From Bradyrhizobium genomosp. I (2014) (GTDB lineage: Bacteria; Pseudomonadota; Alphaproteobacteria; Rhizobiales; Xanthobacteraceae), in contig NZ_AJQE01000097.1 in the NCBI RefSeq assembly GCF_000261685.1, forward strand, positions 1-35,158: 35,158 nucleotides of DNA, in the 5' to 3' direction. This document shows positions 16,382 through 24,463 of this stretch, one piece after another (the first letter of the stretch is position 1; every line of letters begins with the position of its first letter). The position numbers and the translations under genes are program-made. The notes under the pieces were generated by a model, which saw only the letters and a program-made list of their open reading frames with translations, searched no databases and was not told where the DNA came from.

Positions 16382-17254
16382 ATGACAGTGAATTCAACCG
16401 ACCCGGCCGCTCCGGCAAGCCCGGGCGAGCGCTTGCGACCGCAGGCCCGCTTTCCCGTGACCCTGGAAGGGCAGCCTGCGCTGGTGACCGGCGCCAACTC
16501 AGGTATCGGCCGCGCGGTCGCGCTGGGGCTGGCCGCGGCCGGCGCCGACGTCGTCGTCAACTATGTCGTGGATCCCGTCTCAGCCGAAGAAGTCGTTCAT
16601 GAAATCGAGGCCCGGGGCAGAAAAGCGATCGCAATCAAGGCGGACGTCAGCAACGAGGATGACGTCCGGTCGATGTTCGCCCGTGCCATCGATCATTTCG
16701 GCACGTTGCACATCGTGGTGAACAACGCCGGACTGCAGCGCGACGCGCCCCTCCATGAGATGACGATCGATCAGTGGAATAAGGTGATCGGCGTCAATCT
16801 CACCGGCCAGTTCCTATGTGCCCGGGAGGCAGTCCGCGAATTCAAAAGACGGGGCATCGTCGGTGACATCTCGGCCGCGGCCGGCAAGCTCGTCTGCATG
16901 AGTTCGGTCCATCAGGAGATTCCGTGGGCGGGCCACGCGAACTACGCGGCATCGAAAGGCGGCGTGATGCAGATGATGCGAAGCATCGCGCAGGAAGTCG
17001 CCCCCATCGGCATCCGCGTCAACGGCATCGCACCCGGCGCCATCCGGACGCCCATCAATCAGCGCGCCTGGGAGACGAGGGAAGCGTACGAAAGCCTGAT
17101 GACGCTGGTGCCCTACAAGCGCATCGGAGAGCCGGACGACATCGCGCAGGCGGTCGCCTGGCTCGTCTCCGACGCCGCCGACTACGTCACCGGCGCCACC
17201 CTGTTCATCGACGGCGGCATGACCCTATTCCCCGGCTTCGCAAGCGGAGGCTAG
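16382..17254 (+). CDS. Short-chain dehydrogenase, glucose 1-dehydrogenase-like
   Basis: This 290-residue classical SDR has the nucleotide-binding motif TGANSGIG (36-43), NNAG, Ser in CMSSVHQEIPW, and the catalytic Y188 and K192 in YAASKGG. The C-terminus DAADYVTGATLFIDGGMTLFPG is typical of the glucose/ribitol dehydrogenase branch. It should oxidise a sugar or polyol with NAD(P). The 35-residue N-terminal extension (STDPAAPASPGERLRP) is Pro/Ala-rich. The AGGAGG of this gene overlaps the stop of the GH15 gene, so both are translated from one message. Glucose released by the hydrolase is an attractive, unproven substrate. Confidence 0.88.
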   Translation: MTVNSTDPAAPASPGERLRPQARFPVTLEGQPALVTGANSGIGRAVALGLAAAGADVVVNYVVDPVSAEEVVHEIEARGRKAIAIKADVSNEDDVRSMFARAIDHFGTLHIVVNNAGLQRDAPLHEMTIDQWNKVIGVNLTGQFLCAREAVREFKRRGIVGDISAAAGKLVCMSSVHQEIPWAGHANYAASKGGVMQMMRSIAQEVAPIGIRVNGIAPGAIRTPINQRAWETREAYESLMTLVPYKRIGEPDDIAQAVAWLVSDAADYVTGATLFIDGGMTLFPGFASGG

Positions 17255-17328
17255 GCAAAGCCTCAGGGTCATGATCCCAACGAGAACCGCTGGTCGCATC
17301 GCTTACGCAGCAATTGGAGGATCGAACT

Positions 17329-17490
17329 TTGGTAAATGGCGCACGGGCAATGGCTGCAGGTAAGATCGCGCGCAAGATGGCGAGCGCTCTGACATCGGTT
17401 CTGAAGCGCCGCTCGGCGGTGAAGAAGGCAAGTAAGACGCGGGAGAAGAGCGCAAGCCAGGTCTCGCCGCCCCCAGGTCGCGAAACATAG
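17329..17490 (+). CDS. Small basic Ala/Lys-rich protein (TTG start)
   Basis: This is a 53-residue frame starting at TTG 17329 with a perfect GGAGG eight bases upstream (17316-17320). The protein runs VNGARAMAAGKIARKMASAL, then KRRSAVKKASKTREKSASQV, ending PPPGRET. It has about a dozen Lys/Arg residues with Ala and Ser, like small histone-like or nucleic-acid-binding tails. An internal ATG at 17350 lacks a site. It ends 11 bases before the ZIP gene, so they are probably co-transcribed. I know no family for it. Confidence 0.5.
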   Translation: MVNGARAMAAGKIARKMASALTSVLKRRSAVKKASKTREKSASQVSPPPGRET

Positions 17491-17501
17491 CTGGTGCTCC
17501 G

Positions 17502-18254
17502 ATGCCGATCTGGTTGACCGCCGGCCTTTGGGGGCTGCTTGGTGCCTCATCGCTGCTCCTGGGAGCAGCCGTCGCATTCGTCCTCAGAATGCCTCGGTAC
17601 GTTACCGCGGGGATCATGTCGTTCGGTTGCGGCGTGCTGATCTCGGCCGTGGCCTACGACCTGTTGGAGGACGGGTATCAGGAAGGCGGGATCTGGCCGA
17701 TCGTCGCCGGTGCCGTTGCGGGCTCCGCAATGTATGCCCTTGCCGATTGGGCGGTCTCTCGAGCAGGCGCGCATTCACGTAAACGGTCCGGGGACCAGCA
17801 GGCGAACGCCGGCCAAGGCGGAGGGTTGGCGATCGCAATCGGGTCGCTCCTCGACGGGGTTCCGGAAAGCGTGGTTCTGGGGCTCGGGCTGTTGAGCGGG
17901 AAAGGCATCAGCCTCGCTATGCTGGCAGCTATCTTCCTGTCCAATTTCCCGGAAGGACTGTCCAGTGCGCTCGGCATGCGAACCGCGGGTCGCTCCCGGC
18001 TCTACATCTTTGGCCTTTGGGCAACGATCGCCGTCCTCTCCGGGCTTGCTGCTTCCGCGGGAGCGGCTTTCCTTGGCGGAGCTTCCCCTCAGGTCGTTGC
18101 TGCCGTGAGTGCCGTCGCTGCGGGCGCTCTCCTGACGATGGTGGTGAACACCATGGTGCCCGAAGCGGTCGAAGGCGAACAGAAGCTGGCCGGCTTGCTC
18201 GTTGTCGTCGGCCTCCTCGTCGCCTTTGCGCTCTCTAACTTAGGAGAGACTTAG
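17502..18254 (+). CDS. ZIP-family metal transporter-like membrane protein
   Basis: This is a 250-residue integral membrane protein with about eight hydrophobic segments. Two metal-site helices resemble the ZIP family signature: AIGSLLDGVPESVVLGLGL (with D, P-E) and AIFLSNFPEGLSSALGM (N-F-P-E-G). The His residues usual in zinc ZIPs are replaced here by Asp and Asn. It has an N-terminal domain with conserved GAAVAF and FGCGVLISAVAYDLL. Divalent-cation uptake is the family role, and the missing histidines make the metal uncertain. The loop between the segments contains SRKRSGDQQANAGQ. It is translated after the small basic protein gene. Confidence 0.82.
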   Translation: MPIWLTAGLWGLLGASSLLLGAAVAFVLRMPRYVTAGIMSFGCGVLISAVAYDLLEDGYQEGGIWPIVAGAVAGSAMYALADWAVSRAGAHSRKRSGDQQANAGQGGGLAIAIGSLLDGVPESVVLGLGLLSGKGISLAMLAAIFLSNFPEGLSSALGMRTAGRSRLYIFGLWATIAVLSGLAASAGAAFLGGASPQVVAAVSAVAAGALLTMVVNTMVPEAVEGEQKLAGLLVVVGLLVAFALSNLGET

Positions 18255-18429
18255 AACGCCGGGCCGTGCGATGCAGAAGCAAGGCTGTTGTCGGACGGGC
18301 CCTGCGGGTCGCTCGCGACGTGAAGGGGAAAGCCTGGACTTCACCCTCTCCAGGACGACAAGCGACGATCGATTGGCGTCCTGAAGCGCCTCGAAATCGA
18401 CTGAGAATGACACCCTGAATCGCGGAACG

Positions 18430-18511
18430 GGTGGTACACAGGGGTGGTCATGAATCCTTGTTTTCCGCGGATTTTCACACAATCGCGGCGAAGGGGGAAG
18501 AGAGTCCCACT
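18430..18511 (+). repeat. Dispersed repeat, copy A (tRNA-Ser-tail-like element)
   Basis: This shares three blocks with copy B at 25331-25443 in the same order and orientation: GGTGGTACACAG, GAATCCTTGTTTT and GGGGAAGAGAGTCCCACT. It is about 20 bases shorter between the first two blocks. In copy B the last block runs on into a tRNA-Ser 3'-end-like sequence, which is lost here. No gene is visible in 18255-18595 apart from this element. Confidence 0.65.
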
Positions 18512-18595
18512 GACGCCGAGATTTTCCGCGCCAGACTACGATTTCTGCGAAAACATACCGGGCGCGCGTGTCAAATACCACGACAAGGCGCCGCT

Positions 18596-18943
18596 TCACC
18601 CTTTCTCGAACGCGACAAGTTCAGCGTTGAGCTGATCCTCTGCAAACGGCTTTTGCAGGATTTTGCAATTTCGCCATTCTTCCTCGATCCCTGCTCCGTA
18701 GCCTGTCGTGAACAAGAATGGGACGTCCCTGGTCTGCAGCATCTCGGCCAGACCATAGCTGAATTCGCCGGCGAGGTTGACGTCCAAGAGGGCTACATCG
18801 AATCCGCCAGCGTCGATCAAGCTCGTTGCTTGTGGGACATTAGTCGCCTTGGCAACGACTTCGTGGCCCAGTTCTTCGGCCATGTCTTCTATCATCATGG
18901 CAATTAAGCTTTCGTCTTCCACCACCAGCAGCCGCAGCGGCAT
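18596..18943 (-). CDS. Single-domain response regulator
   Basis: This is a 115-residue receiver-only protein. It shows the acidic pair VVEDESLIAMMIEDMA, the phosphoacceptor Asp in VALLDVNLAGE, the Thr-Gly region FTTGYG and the Lys in ILQKPFAED. The ATG at 18943 has GGAG six bases upstream; an ATG four codons earlier (18955) lacks a site. It is the last gene of the bacteriophytochrome operon, 55 bases after the hybrid kinase. It may be the terminal phosphate acceptor, or a regulator of the relay, since it has no output domain. Confidence 0.9.
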   Translation of the reverse strand: MPLRLLVVEDESLIAMMIEDMAEELGHEVVAKATNVPQATSLIDAGGFDVALLDVNLAGEFSYGLAEMLQTRDVPFLFTTGYGAGIEEEWRNCKILQKPFAEDQLNAELVAFEKG

Positions 18944-18998
18944 GTCGATCTCCAAAGGTGCATCTCAGGCAAGATAGAAAGGTTTTGCCGACCATGAC

Positions 18999-21434
18999 CT
19001 AGCCGGCGCCCCGCAGACGAACGATTTTGGGATCGTCGAACTCGGCAAATGCTTCGTGGAGCCGGCGCGCCAACTCTTCCTCCTGAAACGGCTTCCTTAT
19101 CAGCCTCGCGTGATGGATCTCTTCAAGAGCCTTGAGGTCGGCATAGCCGGTCGCAAAAAGAGTCGGAAGATGCGGTCGGAGTCCATGTGCCTTCTTGGCA
19201 ACCTCCACGCCGCTCATCGCCGGCATGGCGTAGTCCACTATCAGAGCGTCAAAATGCTCCGGCCCGGCAAGGATATCCAAGGCGGCGGCGCCGCTACCCA
19301 CGCTGACAACGGAGTACCCCAGCTCTTCGAGCATCACGCCGACCACCTCGCGAACGGCGCTGTCGTCGTCGACCAGAAGGATTGTCTTGGCGGAGGCCCG
19401 GCCTGACGCGGTCTCGCTTTTCGGCGTCTGCCCAGGGGCCTGGGAGACATTGGCGGCGCGAGGAAGATAGACGCTAACGCTGGTACCTTCCCCTGTAGCC
19501 GTCCTGATCTTCACGCCACCGCCGGACTGCTTGGCGAACCCGAATACTTGCGGCAATCCAAGGCCTGAACCTTTTCCGACCTCCTTTGTGGTGAAAAACG
19601 GCTCGAACACATGGTCGAGAACATGTGGAGGAATGCCGGTACCGGTGTCGCTCACCGTCAGGACCACGTAATCACCCGGAGGCGGGTCGGCCGGCCTGGC
19701 CGGCGGTTCTTTGACGACCGCCTGACTGGTTTCGACGGTCAGCGCGCCGCCGATCTCCATTGCGTCCCGCGCGTTGATGGCCAGATTGAGAATGATCAAT
19801 TCGATCTGGGTCGGGTCAACGAGTGCTGGGGCTAGGTCGCTCTTCAACACGGTTTCGATCCGGATTGAGCCTTTCATCGTGCTCTGCAGAAGCTCGCTCA
19901 TCCCGGTCACGGTTTCATTCAGGTCGACGGGCTTTGGCTCGAGCTTCTGGCGCCGCGAGAACGCCAGCAACTGGGCGGTAAGTGTGGCTCCTCGCTCAGC
20001 CGCGGTCCGCATGTATTGGAGGCGCGATCGGACGTCCTGCTCGCGCTCCGGCTTGTCGAACCGCTTCTCCACGAAAGCAATGTTGCCCAGGATGACCGTA
20101 AGAAGGTTGTTGAAATCGTGAGCGACCCCGGCGGTGAGCTGTCCGACGGCCTCGAGCCGCTGCATCTGCCGGAGGGTCTGTTCGACGCGCTCCCGCTCTT
20201 CGATCTGCCGGGCGAGTTCGGCGTTGCGTTCAGCCAGCGCGGTCGCTGCCGCTCTTTCGGCGGTGCAGTCGCGTCCAACGAGATAGATGGCTTCCTCATC
20301 CGGCGCCGCATTCCAGGTGACCCACCGCCATTCGCCGTTCGCATGGCGGATACGGCTTTCGAAGCGACCGACGGTGCGATCGCGGATCGTATCGGCAAGC
20401 TGTCGCTTCACCTCGGTGCGCTCTTCGGGGGGCAGCAACAGATCGAACATGCTCTCCGTAAGGGTGCCTTCGGCGTACCCGAGCATTGTGCTCCAAGCCG
20501 GGTTGAGGCGCCGCAATCGTCCCTCCCGTCCGATCACGGCGAACAGGTCTGGACTGAGCCGCCAAAGGCTGTCTCGCTCCGCGGTTCGTTCCGCGACGCG
20601 ACGTTCCAGGTCGGTCGTGAGGTCTTCCAGATCCTTCTTCGCTCTGCGTTCCTCGGTGATGTCGCGCACGACCCCGACAAAGCGTTTGAATTCCTTCTCT
20701 TCGAACAATGCCTGACCGCGGGCGGCTACCCAACGCTCGCTGCCGGCGTCCGAGAAGATACGATATTCCGCACCGAACGTGCCATCGTGTTCGCGAGACC
20801 ACTTCGTCGCCTGGCGGACAGCCTGATGAAGTCGGTCGCGGTCGTCCGGATGACAGGCGGCAAGATAGTCTCGATAACCCGGCGATTTCTGGACCGGCCA
20901 GCCGAGCATCGCCTTCGCGCTGGCGTCCCACTTGAGCTCTCTCGTCGCCGGATCATAGTCCCACAGGCCGAGCTTGGCCGCTTCCATCGCCAGACGCGCG
21001 CTGACTTCGCTGCGGGCCAAAGCATCTTGGATCTTCTTGGCCGATGCGCGCTGGCGGGCTTGTTCGAGCGCACGCTCTACCGCTGTCGACAGCCGTGTGA
21101 GATTCCGCTTCACCACGTAATCAGTGGCGCCCCGCTTGAGCGCGTTTGTGGCAAATTCCTCGCCAACGACTCCCGATACGAAGATGAAGGGAAGATCGGG
21201 CTGCAGAACCGTGGAGATGTTCAGTGCCGAGAGGCCGTCGAAATCGGGCAATGAATAGTCCGCCAGCACGATGTCATGGCCGCCGCCTTCCAAAGCCGCG
21301 ACGAAATCCCGTCTGTTGTAGACGCGGTCGAGTGTGAAGCCCAATTGGGCCTTCGATAGATGCGCCGCCAGCAGTTCGGCATCGATCTCACTGTCTTCAA
21401 GCAGCAGAATGCGGATAGGCTCTTGCTTCATCAT
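18999..21434 (-). CDS. Hybrid sensor histidine kinase (REC-PAS-PAS-HisKA-HATPase-REC)
   Basis: This is an 811-residue soluble kinase with no membrane segment. In order: receiver 1 (~7-125, Asp59 in VLADYSLPDF, Lys in YVVKRNL), PAS (~150-265), a coiled region, PAS (~290-395), HisKA (His439 in GVAHDFNNLLTV), HATPase (~540-660, NLAINARDAM, SDTGTGIPP, GSGLGLPQV) and C-terminal receiver (~685-800, Asp734 in LIVDYAMPAM, Lys in LIRKPF). Having receivers at both ends suggests that it receives phosphate from an upstream kinase and passes it on. The ATG at 21434 overlaps the TGA of the preceding response regulator (ATGA), so translation is coupled. Its start is not the longer frame at 21485. Confidence 0.92.
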   Translation of the reverse strand: MMKQEPIRILLLEDSEIDAELLAAHLSKAQLGFTLDRVYNRRDFVAALEGGGHDIVLADYSLPDFDGLSALNISTVLQPDLPFIFVSGVVGEEFATNALKRGATDYVVKRNLTRLSTAVERALEQARQRASAKKIQDALARSEVSARLAMEAAKLGLWDYDPATRELKWDASAKAMLGWPVQKSPGYRDYLAACHPDDRDRLHQAVRQATKWSREHDGTFGAEYRIFSDAGSERWVAARGQALFEEKEFKRFVGVVRDITEERRAKKDLEDLTTDLERRVAERTAERDSLWRLSPDLFAVIGREGRLRRLNPAWSTMLGYAEGTLTESMFDLLLPPEERTEVKRQLADTIRDRTVGRFESRIRHANGEWRWVTWNAAPDEEAIYLVGRDCTAERAAATALAERNAELARQIEERERVEQTLRQMQRLEAVGQLTAGVAHDFNNLLTVILGNIAFVEKRFDKPEREQDVRSRLQYMRTAAERGATLTAQLLAFSRRQKLEPKPVDLNETVTGMSELLQSTMKGSIRIETVLKSDLAPALVDPTQIELIILNLAINARDAMEIGGALTVETSQAVVKEPPARPADPPPGDYVVLTVSDTGTGIPPHVLDHVFEPFFTTKEVGKGSGLGLPQVFGFAKQSGGGVKIRTATGEGTSVSVYLPRAANVSQAPGQTPKSETASGRASAKTILLVDDDSAVREVVGVMLEELGYSVVSVGSGAAALDILAGPEHFDALIVDYAMPAMSGVEVAKKAHGLRPHLPTLFATGYADLKALEEIHHARLIRKPFQEEELARRLHEAFAEFDDPKIVRLRGAG

Positions 21435-21889
21435 TGGGCCTCGTTGGTGAAGGGGCGGGGAGGCGGCTCGTTCAGCACGGCCCAAAACATTCCGAGATCC
21501 TGGATGGCTTCGAAGAAGGCGTTGAAGTCCACGGGCTTCACGACAAAGGCGTTGACGCCCAGTTCGTAGCTCTTCACCAGATCGCGCTCCTCTCTCGAGG
21601 AGGTCAGCATCACGACGGGGATCTGGCGCTGGTGGCGGTCATTCTTGACCTTTTCGAGAACCTGCAGCCCGTCGATTTTGGGAAGCTTTAGATCGAGCAG
21701 CACAACGGCCGGATCGCCGGGCGGCCTGCCTTCGAAGCTGCCTCTCGCGGCCAGGTAATCGAGCGCTTCGGCTCCGTCGCGAGCAATGACGATCTCGTTA
21801 GCCAACTGGCACTTCGCAAGCGCCGCCAGCGTCAGCTCGAGGTCTCGCGGGTTGTCTTCAACAAGCAGAATCGGTCTGAGGTCCGGCAA
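21431..21889 (-). CDS. Response regulator, Rcp1-like, partner of the bacteriophytochrome
   Basis: This is a 152-residue receiver-only protein of the type coupled to phytochromes. It has the start MPDLRPILLVEDNPRDLELT, the phosphoacceptor Asp in VVLLDLKLPKIDGLQVL, the Thr/Ser region VVMLTSS and the Lys in FVVKPVDF. The loop at ~50-62 (GSFEGRPPGDP) before the active strand is typical of Rcp-like regulators. The start codon is TTG at 21889, directly after the TAG of bphP, with AGGAG seven bases ahead. The TGA overlaps the hybrid kinase start. The pair should carry the light signal. Confidence 0.92.
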   Translation of the reverse strand: MPDLRPILLVEDNPRDLELTLAALAKCQLANEIVIARDGAEALDYLAARGSFEGRPPGDPAVVLLDLKLPKIDGLQVLEKVKNDRHQRQIPVVMLTSSREERDLVKSYELGVNAFVVKPVDFNAFFEAIQDLGMFWAVLNEPPPRPFTNEAQ

Positions 21890-24112
21890 CTAAGAGCTCC
21901 TCTTCTTCAAATCTTTGGGGCGCGGCAAGGTGAAAGTGAGGGAGGCGCCGGCCCCTACCTTGCCTTCGGCGCTAATTGAGCCGCCGTGGCGGTCGACGAT
22001 GCGCTTGGCCAAGGCCAATCCGATGCCAGTCCCCTCGAATTCCTCGGCCCTATGAAGGCGCTGAAAGACGCCAAAAAGCTTGTCGACGTACTTCATCTCG
22101 AAGCCGACGCCGTTGTCAGCGACGATATAAGTCGTGCTGTTCGCGTCTTCGTGGCCTGAGATGGTGATGATGGCCGGGTCCCGCGGCGCCGTATACTTGA
22201 TGGCGTTGTGAAGCAGGTTCTGAAGCACCTGACGAAGCATGGCGGGGTCGCCATAGCCTATTGGAAGCGCCCCTACCTGCCATTCGATGTTTCGCCCCTC
22301 GGTCTCCGTCCGCAACGAATGCCTCAATTCGTTGACAATCTTGGCGACATCGACGTTCGACTTGAGAAGCTGAGAGCGCCCGAGTTGGGAAAAATGCAAA
22401 AGGTCGTCGACGAGCCTTCCTGCCGAGATGGCGGCGCCCCTAATTGTTTCGATGTAGTGACGCGACTTTTGATCGAGCCCTTTCTCCTTGTCCGACAGAA
22501 GTTCTGCGAAACCGACGATGTGCCGGAAAGGGGCACGCAGATCGTGCGAAATCGAATAGGAAAACGACTCCAGCTCCTTGTTGGCGGCTTCCAGCCGGTC
22601 CGTGAGTTCAGCACGCTCCTCCGCAGCCTTCAGCACAAGAGTCTGAATCGACGCGCGGAAGCCGAGCGCGCTCTCCACTTCTGCCGAAGTCCACGGCTTC
22701 GACTGCTGACGGACAAGCTGTTTCCAAAGGTCGAAAGACTTGCGCGGATGAAGCCGGCCGGCCCCGCTCTCCATAGGCTTGTTGGGATCGCCTCCCCAAG
22801 CAACCGTCTTGACGACTTCGGGCCTGAACCAGATGATGTAATCGCCCCGGATCTGCGAGATGGAGACCGCCAGCACACCACTGGCTTTTTCGCTCAAGAA
22901 CTCGCCGCCCGACCATATCGAAGCCAGCGAATTCGTTTCCAATACGTCGTGCCCGGCCTCGAAGAGCCACGTCGCCAGATCACGTATCTGGCGCTCGCTC
23001 GGCGTCTGACCGGTCGTCAGTATGCCGCCCTGCACGACAACTGCAGCGCCTTCCGCATCCACAAGCCGCAGCCATTCGTGCGGATTGTTTACCAGCCCGC
23101 GCTGAAACGAAGTCGCGACCGAAAGCTTGCTGAGCAGCGACGTCTCCACGCTCTTCAGCTCAAGGCGTTCCGCGGCACTGCTTGCCTTCAGGCGCGAGCC
23201 AATCTGCAGCGACACGACTTGAGCGAGGATGTCGCATGCGGTGCGGATCTGCGCGTTGACCATCCGAGAGGCGCGGCTATGCCCGGAGATGAGCCCCCAC
23301 AACGCACCGTCGACGATGATTGACATCGACATCGACGACGCCGTCTCCATGTTGCGCATGTATTCGAGATGAACGGGCGAAACGCTGCGCAGCGCCACCT
23401 GCGACAGGTCAAGCGGCAGTCCGTTGAGGGGACTGATCGAGGGTTCGATCTCGACCGGATCGTAGCTGGCGTCAGGAATGAGCCGGATCCTGTTCAGGCG
23501 ATAGAGCTCCCGCGCTTGAGCGGGAATATCGGATGCGGGAAATCGAAGGCCGAGGTAGGAAGGAAGAATTTTATTCGTGTCTTCGGCCAAAACCGTGCCG
23601 TCGCCGTTACCGTCGAAGCTGTAAAGGAGAACTCGATCAAAATGGGTGATTGCCCGCACCTCGCGGGCCACCTCCTCAGCGATGCTAATAATATCGTGGG
23701 CGCCGGATATGCGGTCCAGAAAGTCCCGCAACCGCGGGTAAAGACCATCCAGCGTCGACTCGCCTGGCCGCGGCGGTGGTTCGAATTCCAACAAGAGTCC
23801 TTGGGGGCTGCGGTGGGCGGTGAGCTGAAGCTGCTGCGATCCGACTGCAACCAGGTAGAAAAGCGTGTTTTCGCCTCCCGACAACCACCCACGGATTTCC
23901 TCGCAAAGCGTGGTCGCTTCCTCATAAGCAGAGAGCAACGCGTCATTGCGGACATCGAACCCAAGCAGTCGGCGAGCGTTCGCGCTCTGTTGCAATATCT
24001 TCAGGGTTTCAGGTTCGACCACCAAAAGCGCGCCGTGAGGCTGAATTGCTCCCGGGATCTTAATGGGCTCTGCGGCACACTCTTCAAGATAGCCGTCATC
24101 CAACTCGGTCAC
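21890..24112 (-). CDS. bphP: Bacteriophytochrome histidine kinase
   Basis: This is a 740-residue red/far-red photoreceptor kinase. PAS (~1-110) carries the biliverdin-attaching Cys at about residue 12 (LEECAAEPIKIPGAIQPHGA). GAF (~125-305) has the PASDIP motif (~192-197), the His of SPVHLEYMRNM and the SMSIIVDGALWGLISGH segment. PHY (~320-480) has the tongue motif PRKSF (~456-460). HisKA has His523 in ISHDLRAPF, and an HATPase domain follows (NAIKYT, DNGVGFEM, GTGIGLAL). GTG 24112 follows AAGAAGG; TTG 24151 is an alternative without a site. No heme oxygenase gene (bphO), needed for biliverdin, lies in this window. It is the first gene of a four-gene operon. Confidence 0.93.
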   Translation of the reverse strand: MTELDDGYLEECAAEPIKIPGAIQPHGALLVVEPETLKILQQSANARRLLGFDVRNDALLSAYEEATTLCEEIRGWLSGGENTLFYLVAVGSQQLQLTAHRSPQGLLLEFEPPPRPGESTLDGLYPRLRDFLDRISGAHDIISIAEEVAREVRAITHFDRVLLYSFDGNGDGTVLAEDTNKILPSYLGLRFPASDIPAQARELYRLNRIRLIPDASYDPVEIEPSISPLNGLPLDLSQVALRSVSPVHLEYMRNMETASSMSMSIIVDGALWGLISGHSRASRMVNAQIRTACDILAQVVSLQIGSRLKASSAAERLELKSVETSLLSKLSVATSFQRGLVNNPHEWLRLVDAEGAAVVVQGGILTTGQTPSERQIRDLATWLFEAGHDVLETNSLASIWSGGEFLSEKASGVLAVSISQIRGDYIIWFRPEVVKTVAWGGDPNKPMESGAGRLHPRKSFDLWKQLVRQQSKPWTSAEVESALGFRASIQTLVLKAAEERAELTDRLEAANKELESFSYSISHDLRAPFRHIVGFAELLSDKEKGLDQKSRHYIETIRGAAISAGRLVDDLLHFSQLGRSQLLKSNVDVAKIVNELRHSLRTETEGRNIEWQVGALPIGYGDPAMLRQVLQNLLHNAIKYTAPRDPAIITISGHEDANSTTYIVADNGVGFEMKYVDKLFGVFQRLHRAEEFEGTGIGLALAKRIVDRHGGSISAEGKVGAGASLTFTLPRPKDLKKRSS

Positions 24113-24199
24113 TGGGTGATGCCTTCTTGACTCAGAGCTTATGGCAAGCAAATGCCGGTGGTCAGTAGACTTTTCTGGGATGCGGATTTGCGCATAGGG

Positions 24200-24225
24200 A
24201 ACGGAATGAACTTAACCCAAGTTCC
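24200..24225 (-). promoter_or_regulatory. EcfG-type promoter of the bacteriophytochrome operon
   Basis: On the minus strand GGAAC (24225-24221), a 17-base spacer and CGTT (24203-24200) match the full consensus, about 90 bases ahead of the GTG start. Apart from this, 24226-24463 shows nothing recognisable. Confidence 0.6.
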
Positions 24226-24463
24226 GGCATTTTGTTCCATGATGCGAAGGCGGGGCGAGATTTGCTCGCTATGACAAGTGTTTACTGTGGACTCTGACCC
24301 TTCGCGTCTCGCGCTCCGAACGTCGAGGGCAAGAAGAAATACAGTCGTACTCGCAGGCGAAAAGGCGCTGAGGCCAACGTCGGCGCTTCGCCGAGCTTCT
24401 GATGGTGCTTGAGCTGTTGCGCGCCTGTTCATCGAGAGCACGACTAACGCCGGCTAATGCAAC

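Noticed and set aside
20016..23323. Long plus-strand frames opposite the hybrid kinase and bphP
   Set aside because: They mirror coding frames of clear kinase genes and have no motifs of their own.
24139..24441. 100-codon minus-strand frame upstream of bphP
   Set aside because: There is no ribosome-binding site or protein-like pattern; it covers the region with the EcfG-type promoter.
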